Origin: Actinomyces ruminis
Lineage (GTDB): Bacteria > Actinomycetota > Actinomycetes > Actinomycetales > Actinomycetaceae
Assembly: GCF_002154335.2 (NCBI RefSeq)
Contig: NZ_MTPX02000019.1
Coordinates: forward strand, 62,001-126,000
DNA: 64,000 nucleotides
Direction of reading: 5' to 3'
A program made the translations under genes and the position numbers. Below the pieces are notes generated by a model. It saw nothing but the letters and a program-made list of their open reading frames with translations, ran no database searches and was not told where the DNA came from. Positions 1-9,638 of the stretch are shown here, piece by piece. Each line of letters begins with the position of its first letter. Position 1 is the first letter of the stretch.

Positions 1-29
1 GACTAGTCCACGGCCATGCAAGGAGTCAC

Positions 30-844
30 ATGCCCTCTCCCGATCGGACGTCATCCCGGTCAAGCAACCGGAGAACCGCCAGGACCACCACGATTGCGTC
101 GGTGGACAAGGCGCTCGGGTGGTGGAGCACCTGCTCACCGTGGATTCCGACGGCGTGTCCCTTAGCCAGCTCGCAGATGAAACAGGCATTAACAAGTCTA
201 GTCTGCACCACATCCTGGTCACGCTGCGGCAGCGCAGCTGGGTGGAGCAGGACGAAACAGGCCGCTACCGGTTAGGGCCTATGACCGGCCGCATGGCCAC
301 CTGGTGGACAAGCACGAACCAGGCTGCCGCCAAGTTGCACCCAATACTCCTGGCCATCTGCGACAAGACCCACGAACTGGTCCACCTGGGCCGCCTGTTC
401 GAGCGAGACGTCGTCTACCTGGACAAGGTGGAGCCGGATCGCCCGGTGCGGGTCTGGTCGCGCATCGGTCAGAGCGCCCCGGTGGCAACAACGGCCATGG
501 GACGCGCCATTCTCGGGGCCCGCCAACCCTCTGAGGCAGAGGTGAAGATGTGGCTTAGCCTGGTCGCCGAGGCAGCCGAACAGCTGCCCGGGCGGTTGGT
601 CGAGGAGATGCAACGGGTGCGCTCCCACGGTTATGCCATCGAGATCGGGGAGGACCGTCCAAGCCTGGCCTGCGTCGGGGTTCCTATCGCCGTGGCCGGG
701 GAGCCGGTGCTGGCGATCTCGGTAACCATGCCTGTTGAGCGCGCCACCCTTCCGCACTTGCGCAAGATCGCACATACGATCCACGAGTGCATCGCCGCCG
801 CCGACGTCGAAGGCATCAGCGTGCCCGTAACCCTGGCGGATTGA
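30..844 (+). CDS. IclR-family transcriptional regulator (one frameshift)
   Basis: DNA-binding regulator of the IclR family, about 271 residues once one base is restored. The N-terminal winged helix-turn-helix carries a typical series (VSLSQLADETGINKSSLHH, then RYRLGP before the linker); the rest is the IclR effector domain, whose ligand I cannot predict. ATG at 30 is chosen because GGAG lies five bases upstream. The reading frame changes near position 117 in a GGG run: before it reads ASVDKALG, after it VVEHLLTVDS, the normal family order. The neighbour downstream is a methyltransferase on the same strand 15 bp away, possibly co-transcribed. Confidence 0.8.
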
Positions 845-859
845 GCGTATGCACATAGC

Positions 860-1441
860 ATGCCCTGTATGCAGCGCTCCTCCACTCCTGTGACAGGTCA
901 GCAGCAATGGCGGCGGCAGGTTCTGCCGACACTCAGGGGCACGATCCTGGACATCGGTGCGGGCAGCGGAGTGTCCGCCGCACTGCTGCATCCGGGAGTT
1001 GCTTGGCTGGCGCTTGAGCCTTCTCCCGGACGTCGGCTGGCGGCCGCAGTACGCTCCAGGCCCGGCTCCCAGTTGCTGACAGCGCCCGCAGAGCGGATTC
1101 CGCTGGAGGATGCGAGCATCGACGCCGTCATTTGTTCCACCGTGCTGTGCTCGGTGGCCGACCCCGCACTCACACTGACCGAGACCATCAGGGTGCTTCG
1201 CCCCGGGGGCGTGTTGGTGTTCTACGAGCATGTTGCCGCCGCGCCCGGGTCGACTGCCCACCGCATCCAGAGGCTTGCGAGCCCACTCACCCGCCTCCTC
1301 GATCACGGATGCGATCCGTGCCGGGACACGGCGGACATGATCAACCGAGCGGGATTCTCCAGCGTGCATTTGGAAACACTGCGCATCAACAATGTGTTGG
1401 GCCGACTTGCACCGGTCATCCACGGCTACGCAGAGCGGTGA
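860..1441 (+). CDS. Class I SAM-dependent methyltransferase
   Basis: A 193-residue methyltransferase of the UbiE/Methyltransf_11 type. The SAM-binding glycine motif ILDIGAGSG is at about residues 29-37, the acidic end of the next strand reads LALEPS, and the post-motif region has the usual LRPGGVLVFYEHV. The substrate is not evident. A second ATG three codons in could also be the start. It follows the IclR gene closely and may be in its transcript. No membrane segment or signal peptide is visible. Confidence 0.75.
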   Translation: MPCMQRSSTPVTGQQQWRRQVLPTLRGTILDIGAGSGVSAALLHPGVAWLALEPSPGRRLAAAVRSRPGSQLLTAPAERIPLEDASIDAVICSTVLCSVADPALTLTETIRVLRPGGVLVFYEHVAAAPGSTAHRIQRLASPLTRLLDHGCDPCRDTADMINRAGFSSVHLETLRINNVLGRLAPVIHGYAER

Positions 1442-1898
1442 GTCCCGGCTGCTGGCGTGATCGAATCGCTGACTAGTCCCGAGTTTGGCCCCTGCGTGCG
1501 GTTGGACCACCTCAAACGCACTCTCAGAGTTATCGGCGTGAGCGTGTTGCTTTAGATCGGGGTTTTGGTTGGTGTGGTGTGGGAGGGTCGGGGTGGTTGT
1601 GGTCTGGCGGGATAATCCGGGGCGGTGCTTGACGTCCGCGGGTGAACGCGCAGGCCGTAAGAACACGTTCCCTGTGGGCGGGGCTCTGCTCAATCTGTCG
1701 GGTCCTGATCAGAGGGAAGCCCGGCTCCACCACCACTACACGCCCGGCGGCGGATACACACCACCTGACCTGACGAACATCGGCTCGCCGAACCTCGGTC
1801 GCCGCGTGGTCTGATGCCGGGCCGCCTGCTCCTGCCTCCCCTCCCGGCCAGGCCTGCTTCCAGGCCTGCTTCGACTGCGCATAGACGCTGCTCCCCGA

Positions 1899-2002
1899 GT
1901 TTGGACCCCTTACGTCGGTTTGGACCCCTTACGTCGGTTTGGACCCCTTACGTCGGTTTGGACCCCTTACGTCGGTTTGGACCCCTTACGTCGGTTTGGA
2001 CC
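1899..2002 (+). repeat. 19-bp tandem array, forward orientation
   Basis: Five identical units of GTTTGGACCCCTTACGTCG start at 1899, 1918, 1937, 1956 and 1975, and a sixth partial unit (GTTTGGACC) starts at 1994. It faces a second array of the same period in the opposite orientation. Confidence 0.95.
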
Positions 2003-2022
2003 GCCCACGCGGCACACCACGG

Positions 2023-2098
2023 CGGTCCAAACAGGGGATAGCGGTCCAAATAGACTTTCGCGGTCCAAACAGGGGCAAGCGGTCCAAACAGCGAAGGT
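2023..2098 (-). repeat. 19-bp array in inverted orientation (CGGTCCAAA units)
   Basis: Four units each starting CGGTCCAAA at 2023, 2042, 2061 and 2080. The nine-base core is constant and the remaining ten bases vary, unlike the forward array where whole units are identical. The two arrays meet around a palindrome at 1994-2032 (GTTTGGACCG ... CGGTCCAAAC). Confidence 0.9.
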
Positions 2099-2111
2099 CG
2101 GCAGCGGGCCA

Positions 2112-2249
2112 CCCCGCGACACGCCGCACTAAAGCGCCACGCTCGCGCCGATAACCCCCAACTGAAGGAACGCGGCCCAAATCGCCGAGGCCGGCGACGC
2201 GTCCCCCGCGACACGCCGCACTAAAGCGCCACGCTCGCGCCGATAACCC
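2112..2249. repeat. 46-bp direct repeat pair
   Basis: Identical 46-base blocks at 2112-2157 and 2204-2249, 92 bases apart, each ending in CGCGCCGATAACCC. The end of each block is the inverted partner of 1529-1555. Confidence 0.9.
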
Positions 2250-2260
2250 GGATATGGCGA

Positions 2261-2297
2261 GGCCCCCGGGCCCGGGTTCGTACCCGGCCCGAGGGCC
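2261..2297. terminator. GC-rich hairpin
   Basis: Strong stem of about 16 pairs (GGCCCCCGGGCC against GGCCCGAGGGCC) with one mismatch and one bulge. It lies 220 bp beyond the end of the minus-strand AI-2E transporter gene and could end its transcript, but there is no clear T run. Between it and 2519 I see only further GC-rich self-complementary sequence. Confidence 0.4.
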
Positions 2298-2519
2298 TTC
2301 GTCAGTGAGGGGCTCCGCGCCCGGGTTCCCACATCCGGGGGAGCTCCCTCCTTCGCCGGAGCGCCCGGCCCGGGCTCCCTAGTACCCGGGGCGGTCTCGA
2401 ACCGGACCGGTCATCGGGTTCCCCAACCCTCGCGGCCCGCCTCGTCCGGCGGCAAAGCCCATATAACCCGCCGCATCTGAAAAGCCGCTCCGCCGAAGCT
2501 GTGAAAACCATGGGAACCG

Positions 2520-3698
2520 CTAGCGGGCCGGTTTCGCCGCGGCGTCGCCCGCGGTGCTCGCCTCCGGCTCCCGCCCCTTAGCGCCCGAATCCGATAACTC
2601 ATCGTCGTCTCGGACGGCCCGCGGCTCGTCGCCGTCATCGTCCACATCGGCGTCCCCGGCCGCCAAGAACACGTTAATCCACCGCGAGCGCGGGTCGGAA
2701 TCCACCAGCAGCGCCTTAGCGAACAGAGTCAGCGGCACCGCCAGGATCGTACCGAGCGCCCCGATGACCTGGCTCCAGAACAACAGCGACAGGAACGTCG
2801 TCGTTGTGTTCAGGCCGACTGCATCGCCGGTGAACTTCGGTTGGATCAGCGACTGGATGACGAAGTTCAGCACGCAGTAAGCCACCACCACCCACAGCGC
2901 CGTCCACGGCCCGGAGGCGACCAGCGCGATCAGGGCCGGCGGAATCACACCCAGCAGAAAGCCGATGTTGGGGATGTAGTTGGTGATGAAGGAGACCACG
3001 CCCCAGGTGACGGCCATGGGCACGTTCAGTATCCACAGCGCAACTACATCGAACACCGCCACGATCAGGCCGAAGACGGTGGACACCAGCCAGTAGGAGC
3101 GCACCGAGCTCGCGAAGCCATTGAGCGCGTCCGCGATGCCGGGGCGCAGGCGGCTCAGCGCCCGGGAGCGCACCTCGATGCGGGCGGTGTCGAACATCAG
3201 GAAGACGACTGTCAGCCCCATGACGCTGAGCACGGAACCCACGTTGGTGACCTGCCCCAGCAGGCTCTGCGCCACGGAGACGATCCGGTTGGTATCCATG
3301 GACGCCGACACCTGATCGATCAAGGTTGTCTCGTCCACGCCCACACGCGCCAGCAGGGCACGTATGTTGTCCCAGATCGCGGTGAACTGCGCCGAGTAGT
3401 CCGGCAACGTGTCGATCAGCTGCAGGATGGCGACGGCCAGGGCCGCGAATAGACCGATGACGAACGCGAAGATGATCAGGATGGCGACCACGGCCGACAC
3501 CGGGCGCGGCACACGATGCAGCGTGGCCCAGGTGACCAGGGGGCGCACGGTGATGACCAGGGTCAGCGCGAAGAAGGCCGGGCCGAACAGCGACCCGATG
3601 TAGTACATGCCCGCGCAGACGACGACGAGTACGGCCAAAACGACGGCGATGGACTCGCCCTGGGTGCGGCCCGATACGGCTCGGCTTACCTCACGCAT
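2520..3698 (-). CDS. AI-2E family transporter
   Basis: Polytopic membrane protein of the AI-2E (PerM/TqsA/YdbI) family, 392 residues from the preferred start. Hydrophobic segments occur in the family pattern: an N-terminal pair, a soluble helical stretch with the leucine- and isoleucine-rich LIDTLPDYSAQF region, then a C-terminal cluster containing the family stretch FITNYIPNIGFLLG and LNFVIQSLIQPKFTG. The last 50 residues are acidic and probably cytoplasmic. The frame is open to 3770, but ATG at 3698 has AGGA seven bases upstream and gives the usual N-terminus. TqsA exports AI-2 in E. coli, yet the family also holds sodium/proton antiporters, so the presence of luxS 5 kb away is only suggestive. 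Confidence 0.8.
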   Translation of the reverse strand: MREVSRAVSGRTQGESIAVVLAVLVVVCAGMYYIGSLFGPAFFALTLVITVRPLVTWATLHRVPRPVSAVVAILIIFAFVIGLFAALAVAILQLIDTLPDYSAQFTAIWDNIRALLARVGVDETTLIDQVSASMDTNRIVSVAQSLLGQVTNVGSVLSVMGLTVVFLMFDTARIEVRSRALSRLRPGIADALNGFASSVRSYWLVSTVFGLIVAVFDVVALWILNVPMAVTWGVVSFITNYIPNIGFLLGVIPPALIALVASGPWTALWVVVAYCVLNFVIQSLIQPKFTGDAVGLNTTTTFLSLLFWSQVIGALGTILAVPLTLFAKALLVDSDPRSRWINVFLAAGDADVDDDGDEPRAVRDDDELSDSGAKGREPEASTAGDAAAKPAR

Positions 3699-3800
3699 GC
3701 GCCCATCCTGACACGGGGCGATCCCCCCGACGTCCTCGACGCGACGGCCACTCAGGCAGCTCCCAGTCACGGAAACATCACAGCTGTTACCCAGGCCGAG

Positions 3801-4271
3801 TCAACGCAATGCCTCGAGGGCTCGCACCCGGTCAAGAGCACGCAGGTGCGGAAGCGGGTCGATGCCGGTCTCCAGCACGAAGTCGGTGAGCTGGTCGCGC
3901 ACCACCTGCTGCAGCCGGGCTGGATCCCAGGGCTTGGCAATGTAGTGGTCCAGGCCGGCATCGTTGACCGCGCGGACGGTGTCGGCCTGGTCGGCCTGAC
4001 CGGTCACCAGCACCTTGCGGGCAGCGGCAGTGCGCGCGTCGGTGTTCATCTCCACCAGCATGTCGACGCCGCTGCGGCCGGGCATGCGATGGTCGGCGAG
4101 GACCAGGGCGAGCAGGTCGCCGTCGTCGTCGATGTCGTCGACCGCCTCCCAGGCATCCGTGACGTCCTCGGCCGGTTCGATGCGGACCGTGGCGGCGAAG
4201 GGGGTCAGATCCCCGACGACGGCGTCGCGGACCTCCGGCTCATCCTCAACCACCAGGATGACGAGTTTCAT
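3801..4271 (-). CDS. Response regulator, receiver domain
   Basis: A 156-residue protein that is a single receiver domain with a short tail. The acidic pocket is seen in VVEDEPEVR near the N-terminus, the phosphoacceptor aspartate in VLADHRMPG at about residue 61, and the conserved lysine in YIAKPW. No output DNA-binding domain follows, so it probably acts through protein contacts or as a phosphate sink. It lies 85 bp downstream of the histidine kinase gene on the same strand and is its likely partner. Confidence 0.85.
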   Translation of the reverse strand: MKLVILVVEDEPEVRDAVVGDLTPFAATVRIEPAEDVTDAWEAVDDIDDDGDLLALVLADHRMPGRSGVDMLVEMNTDARTAAARKVLVTGQADQADTVRAVNDAGLDHYIAKPWDPARLQQVVRDQLTDFVLETGIDPLPHLRALDRVRALEALR

Positions 4272-4356
4272 GGCTTCTCCTTCGGGGAACGTGACTGCTT
4301 ACGCGCCTGTTTGCGCGGCTTCTTTCGATCCGCGCGCCGGTGGGTCTGGCGCGGTC

Positions 4357-6430
4357 TCACTGCCGGGTCCGGTGGCTCTCGGGCGGGGGGCCCGCCGCCG
4401 TCACCGCCGGGTGGGCGGGCAGCACCACGGTGACGCGGGTGCGGCCGGGTTCGGAGTCGACCTTGATCGAGCCGCGGTGGGCGTCCACCACGCTCTTGGC
4501 CAGCCCCATGCCGAGCCCCAGTCCGAAGCGCACCTGACCGTGCTTAGTGGTGAAGCGGGGTTCGAAGATGCGCGGCAGGACGTCCGGGTCGATGCCCGGT
4601 CCGTTGTCCTGCACCTGTACCCGTACCCCGCCCGTCACCGGCGCGATGCGCACCTTCACTCGGCCCGGGCGCGCCTTCCGGCCGGCCTCGGCATCCGCCC
4701 TCGCCTGGGCGGCCAGGGCGTCGGCGGCATTGGCGAGAATGTTGGTCCACACCTGCACCAACTCACCCGCGTGTCCGGGGACCACCGGCAGCGCACTCGG
4801 ATCGGCCGGGTAGTCCCGTTCAATCTCCACTCCCTCCAGCCGATGCGCGGTCAGCCGCAGGGCGTCTTCAACCACTTCCCGCAGGTCCACGTCGAGCATG
4901 TCCTCCCCGTCGGGGCGCACATAGGTGGACAGGCTGGCGACCAGCCCGCTGATGCGGTCGGTGGCCAGGCGCATGTTTCGTTCGGCACGACCAATGGCGG
5001 CGGCCGCCTCAACGGTGGCCAGGCGCGCGGGGTCGGCTGCCAGCGCGCGGGCGGTGTGCGGATCGCCGTCGGCGTCCATGCCGGCCGCCACCAGCCGGCG
5101 GGCCAGTTCCCGATCCCCGACCACCTGCTCCAATCGTTTGCGCTCGGCGCGTTCGGTGCGTGTGGAGGCAGCCGGCCGAGTGCGTGCGTCGGCGGCGACG
5201 GCAGCGATCAGCTCGCCGTCGGGGTGGGTGGCCAGCACGGCGGCCAGGTCCGCGCTCAGGTGGTCGCCGGCGCGCTGGAGCGCGGCCACGGGGTTGTTCA
5301 ACTCGTGGGCGACGCCCGCCGCCAGCTCCCCCAGGGTGGCGAAGCGCTCCTGCGCCAGCAACTCCAGGCGGGCCTGTTCCAAGGCGGTGAGCGCCTCCTG
5401 CACCTGGATCCGCTCGGCGTCCAGCGCCGCCGCCAGCTCGATCTTCTCCACCTGCAAGACCTCCGAGCGCTCCAGCCGCTTGGTCAAGGAGCGGATGATC
5501 AGCGCCGCGAGCACCTGCTCGGTGACCGGATTCTCCCGCAGCGCCCGGTCCAACTGCTCGATGGACAGCAGGATGAGCTCCACATCCGTGGTGGTCGTGG
5601 CGGTGACGAAGGCGCGCCCATGGCTGGCCAGGGACACCAGGCCGATGATGCGGCCGGTGGTGGCATGGTGCAGCGTGACCTCGCCGACCCGGGTGTGCCG
5701 GGTCAGCGCCACCGATCCGTGGACCACCACATAGACCCCGTCAACAGCCTGCCCCTGGTGGGTCAACCGCACCCCGGCCGGCAGCTGCAAGCGCGGACGG
5801 GGACCGAGTACCTGCTCGCAGGCGGCGATGAAGTCGGCGGTCAGGGTGTCGGAGTGGTGGGTGAGCGCTCCAGCAGCGCGGAGTGGTCCCGCCCGTTGCT
5901 GTCACGCCGGCGGCGGGGATCGTCGTCGGGCAGGTGGTCGCGCATCCAGCGGCGGATCTGTGCGCGGGCGCGCTCACCGATGGCGCCCGGCGTCCAGGGC
6001 ACGGCGATGACCTCGCGCACCAGATCCTCGTCGATGGCGCGGCCCAGGTCGTGCAGCTCGGCGCGCTCTGTCAGTAGCACCAACCGGGCCGTGGCCAGGG
6101 CGGGATAGTGGGCGACGGCGGCGGCGACGTCGTCGAGGCTGCCAACCTCGTCGGTGGCGATAATCAGGCCACCGGGGCCGGCCCTCCAACCGGTGCCGCG
6201 AACTCCGAGGAGTTGGGCGTGCCGGGAGCGGAGTCGGCGTCCGCGGGCGGGGGCGAGGTCTGGCCGGCGCTCGCCCACCGGAACAGCTCCGCCAGGGTGC
6301 GTACACGCACGACGTCGGCCAGCGTCCGCACCGCTGGAGTGACCTCGTGGGCGGCCTGAGTGCCCAACGACGTCGGGGACACCACGACCACGACCAGCCG
6401 ATCGGCGTCGGGCGGGGGTGCGGTACTCAT
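4357..6430 (-). CDS. Histidine kinase with pseudo-receiver and cyclic-nucleotide-binding domains (two frameshifts)
   Basis: About 691 residues after restoring two bases, near 6185 and 5861. Order of parts: an N-terminal receiver-like domain that ends like a true one (REVIAVPWTPGAI); a cyclic-nucleotide-binding domain starting near LPAGVRLTHQGQAVDGVYVV; a coiled linker; a dimerisation helix with the phosphoacceptor histidine in GVAHELNNP; and an ATPase domain with N box ILANAADAL, G1 box DNGPGIDP and GLGLGMGLAKS. ATG at 6430 overlaps the transporter stop codon (ATGA), so translation is coupled. A membrane sensor is absent; the signal is probably cytoplasmic. The gene set transporter-kinase-receiver suggests control of, or by, dicarboxylate uptake, which is inference. 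Confidence 0.75.
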
Positions 6431-7865
6431 AGCATTCCCATCGCCGACCACAGCATCGGCATCAGCAGCACCAGCACGGCCGTGCCGGCGATGCCGACGA
6501 TCAGACCGATCTTGGCCATGTCGCCGGTGGCGATCTCCCCGGTGGCGTAGGCGATCGCGTTGGGCGGGGTGGAGATCGGCAGGCTCATGCCGAGCGAGCA
6601 GGCCAGCGCCAGCACCACGGCGATGGTGACCGGCTCCAGACCGCCGACGCTCGTGGCCAGGCCCATGGCCAGGGGAACCAGCAGGTTGCAGGCGGCGGAG
6701 TTGGAGATGACGTTGGACAGGGCCAGGCCGAGCGCCCCCATGAGCACCACCACCGCCAGGGCCGGCATGGAAGTCCAGTTGAACAGGTTGAGGATCCACT
6801 GGTCCAGGCCGGTGGCGCCCACGCCGTCGCCCAGGGCGATGCCGCCGGCCACCAGCCACAGCACGTCCCAGGACAGCCCGGCCAGGTCCTTGCCGGTCAT
6901 CACCCGGGTCACCAGCATGGCGACGATCGCCATGAAGCCGATGACGTTGGCGCTCAGCCCGTGCAGGGACTCGGTCATCCACGCCAGGATGGTGACGGCG
7001 GCGATCACGTAGAACATGACGGCACGGCGGTCGGTGTACCACTCCGCCCGCATGTCCAGCTCGACGCTCAGGCCGCCCGGAAGGAACAGCGCGCAGATCA
7101 GCAGCCAGGCGCCCAGCAGGATGACAAGCATCAGCGGGATGGCCATGAGCATCCAGTCCAGGAAGCTGACGGTGTGGCCGGCCTCGGCCAGGGCGCCCAG
7201 GGCGATGGCGTTGGGGGGTGTGCCCACGGGCGTGCCCATGCCGCCCACGTTCGCCGCCACCGGAATGGACAGTGCCAATCCGGTGCGGGGCCGGCCTCCG
7301 GGAGGGCGCCGAGTACGGGGATGACGACGGCGAACATGGTGGCGGTAGTGGCCGTGTTGGACATGAACATGCTCAGCACCGCGGTGATCACCATCAGCCC
7401 CAGCACGGTACGGCGCGCGGAGCCGGTGAAGGGTTTGATCAGGACGGCGGCCAGGTTCTTGTCCAGGTGGAACTTCTCGGCGCCGTCGGCAATGAGGAAG
7501 CCCCCCAGGAACAGCACGATCACCGGGTTGGCCAGGGCGGCTAAGAAGGAGGAGTAGGCGGTGGCGTCCTCGGGGACGGGCAGGACCGCCTGGTCGGAGA
7601 TGAGCAGCACCTCCAGGCCGATCACTAGGACGGCGGTAGCCACCAGCGGGATCGCCTCACTGACCCAGAAGACGATAGCGAGCAGGAAGATGGACAGCAT
7701 CCGCTCGCCCAGGGGGTCCAGGTCGGGGACGTCGACGAGTAACGGCGCCACGAACACGGCGACGCCGATGACTATTCCTATGATCTGTCTGCGGTTGAGC
7801 GGCTCGAGGCGATCCGGCGCGCCGGGACGCGGTCGGTTGACGGCGGGACGCGTGCGCGCTGGCAT
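6427..7865 (-). CDS. DASS (SLC13) family sodium/dicarboxylate-type symporter (one frameshift)
   Basis: About 479 residues with many hydrophobic helices. The two internally repeated family signatures are clear: SNTATTATM with VGTPPNAIALG in the first half, and SNVISNSAACN with ISTPPNAIAYATG in the second. These form the sodium and carboxylate sites in DASS proteins. The start at 7865 is preferred over 7883 because GAGGAGGA lies just upstream. The frame breaks near 7292 in a C run; one added base joins AGP to RTGLALSIPVAANVGG. It heads an apparent operon with the sensor kinase and response regulator. Substrate (succinate, malate, citrate or other) cannot be read from sequence. Confidence 0.85.
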
Positions 7866-8029
7866 GGCTCCTCCTCGTGGCACCCGGTGCCGGTGTCCGG
7901 GGTATCCCCGACGTCTTTGCCGGGTAGAGAAAGCCTATGCGATGCGCGGCGCAAATGCCCGAGGCGGCCACCCGGCCATGGCATTGGTGACCGGACCGCA
8001 AGCGAGCGTCGAGTTCCGGCGGCGAGGGC

Positions 8030-8854
8030 CTAGGCCGTTGCGTCCTGTCTGTCCAGCAGCCGGTCCAGCCAGGGGTCCACGGCCGCCCAGAACCCCTCGG
8101 GACGGGTGCGCCGCACATCATGGCCCGCACCGGGTACGAGCGCGGTGGCGACGTGCGGGTTGGCGATCCGGGCCAGCAGGTCCAGGCCCGCGGGGCCTAC
8201 GCGGGCCGAGCCGGGGCGGTCTCCGGTGACCAGCAGCGTAGGCACGCTCAGTGCCGCCATCGCCTCCTCCCATGGCACCGGTGGGGCGACCACGCCGGTG
8301 TCCAGCAGTGTCGGATCGACCCGCTGGCTTGCCCACACGCCGGCGATGGCCTCGGCGGCGGGCATCTCCGGGTCGGCCAGGGCGCGGGCCACGGCGCCGG
8401 GCAGGTCGGCCAGCTCGGCCGCGCGGGCTCGTTTGCGGGCGGCGACACGCTCCCGCAGCTCCTGCGGGGTGCGGGAGCCGTAGCGGGCCGGGTCCAACAA
8501 CACGGCCCCGGCGACCAGCTCCGGGCGGCGGACGGCCACGACCATGGCGGTGGCCGCTCCCATGGAGTGACCAATCAAGACCGGGCGGGGGCGGGCCTCG
8601 GCAGCGGAGAGCGCCTCGAGGAGTTCGACCACATCGTCAACCAGTACCTCCCCGGCCCGGGCCAACTGCTGCGGCGTCCAACGTGGGGACAGGCCGTGGC
8701 CGCGGGCGTCGGCGGCGATGACACGGTAGCCACGGGCTACCCAGTGATCGATGGCCTCGGCCTGGGAGACGGCGGAGCCGGTGATGCCGTGCAGCAGGAT
8801 GAGGGTCGGGGCGGTGGTAGGGCCGGCGACGATGCGGGCCAGAGGGGTACTCAT
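8030..8854 (-). CDS. Alpha/beta hydrolase
   Basis: A 274-residue cytoplasmic alpha/beta-hydrolase. The oxyanion-hole motif LLHGITG, the nucleophile elbow GHSMG (serine at about residue 96), and a late histidine in GAGHDVRR give the full catalytic set. The strand order and ADARGHGLSP segment match the esterase/lipase-like subgroup, but substrate is unknown. It is divergent from luxS with only 38 bp between the start codons, so the two promoters must overlap. Confidence 0.8.
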   Translation of the reverse strand: MSTPLARIVAGPTTAPTLILLHGITGSAVSQAEAIDHWVARGYRVIAADARGHGLSPRWTPQQLARAGEVLVDDVVELLEALSAAEARPRPVLIGHSMGAATAMVVAVRRPELVAGAVLLDPARYGSRTPQELRERVAARKRARAAELADLPGAVARALADPEMPAAEAIAGVWASQRVDPTLLDTGVVAPPVPWEEAMAALSVPTLLVTGDRPGSARVGPAGLDLLARIANPHVATALVPGAGHDVRRTRPEGFWAAVDPWLDRLLDRQDATA

Positions 8855-8892
8855 GCCGTCATTCTTGCGTCGATTCCGGCTAGGGTGAAGGT

Positions 8893-9360
8893 ATGGGCCA
8901 GCACCGTATGAACGTGGAGTCCTTCAACCTCGACCACACCAAGGTGGCGGCGCCGTTCGTGCGCATCGCGGACCGCAAGCGGCTGCCGGGCGGCGATGAG
9001 CTAGTCAAATACGACGTGCGCTTCTGCCAGCCCAACCGGGACCACCTGGAGATGCGGGCCGTGCACTCCATCGAGCACCTGACCGCCGAGCTCATGCGCA
9101 ATCACACCGACCGGCTGATCGACTGGGGACCCATGGGCTGCCAGACGGGCTTCTATGCGCTGACCCTGGGCCTGGAGCCGGAGGAGTTCCTGCCACTGTT
9201 GGAGCAGACCTTCCGGGACATCCTGGAGGCCACCGAGGTTCCGGCCGCCAATGAGGTGCAGTGCGGTTGGGGCGCCAACCACTCCTTGGAGGCGGCCCAG
9301 GAGGCGGTGCGAGGCTTCCTGACCCAGCGCGAGGAGTGGGAGAACGTGTTCGCCAGTTAG
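8893..9360 (+). CDS. luxS: S-ribosylhomocysteine lyase, AI-2 synthase
   Basis: LuxS splits S-ribosylhomocysteine into homocysteine and DPD, the precursor of AI-2. The 155-residue protein shows the start VESFNLDH, the metal site HSIEHL, the active-site cysteine in MGCQTGFY, and the C-terminal CGWGANHS. Metal ligands (two His, one Cys) and the second cysteine are all present, so the enzyme should be active. ATG at 8893 is used; ATG at 8908 is an alternative and gives the more usual N-terminus. mtnN, which makes the substrate, is 1.2 kb downstream with one unrelated gene between. Confidence 0.95.
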   Translation: MGQHRMNVESFNLDHTKVAAPFVRIADRKRLPGGDELVKYDVRFCQPNRDHLEMRAVHSIEHLTAELMRNHTDRLIDWGPMGCQTGFYALTLGLEPEEFLPLLEQTFRDILEATEVPAANEVQCGWGANHSLEAAQEAVRGFLTQREEWENVFAS

Positions 9361-9375
9361 GTTTCGGCGGAGAAG

Positions 9376-9497
9376 TGTCCATCCGCCGCCACTTTTACGA
9401 CAGCGAACACACCACATCCTCGGCAATTGCCTGGATTGGAGCCGATTTCTACTAGACGCCAGCGGTCTGTCTCCTTAAAAGTGGCGGCAGATGGACA
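9376..9497. repeat. 122-bp element with near-perfect terminal inverted repeats
   Basis: The ends are TGTCCATCCGCCGCCACTTT at 9376 and its inverted partner finishing at 9497 (one mismatch over 22 bases). The interior has no reading frame. It lies just after the luxS stop and could be a small mobile repeat or fold as a long hairpin. Confidence 0.75.
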
Positions 9498-9638
9498 GAT
9501 GTGTATCCCATGTTCGCGCCACAGCCCGATCTTCAAGGTGACCGGGCGGTTTGTAGATGCCGAAGCCACGGGAGGCAGCGCGGACTGGTGCCGCGCGCAC
9601 CGCTGGTTGGCCCAGCAGCAGGAGAAGGACCAGCGTCG

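Larger units (their letters stand above)
1525..2250. repeat. Composite dispersed repeat element, copy 1
   Basis: A gene-free stretch between the methyltransferase and the AI-2E transporter. It begins at 1529-1555 with a sequence (start GTTATCGGCG) that recurs inverted at 2129-2155 and 2221-2247 with about three mismatches in 27 bases, so the ends look like terminal inverted repeats. Inside are a GC-rich spacer and the 19-bp arrays listed separately. A diverged copy of the same arrangement is at 27430-27890. No convincing reading frame is present. It resembles a non-autonomous mobile element, but I see no target-site duplication. Confidence 0.6.

Noticed and set aside
272-1693. 473-residue open frame on the minus strand opposite the IclR and methyltransferase genes
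   Set aside because: Low-complexity shadow of the coding strand in high-GC DNA; the plus-strand proteins match real families.
1899-2098. CRISPR array
   Set aside because: Units of 19 bp without unique spacers in the forward array; core too short.
2380-2470. tRNA-like piece with GGTTCGAGACC on the minus strand
   Set aside because: Only a four-pair T stem; no acceptor, D or anticodon arm could be fitted.
3516-6108. Long plus-strand frames over the kinase and response regulator genes
   Set aside because: Opposite-strand shadows with no recognisable domain; the minus-strand kinase motifs are complete.
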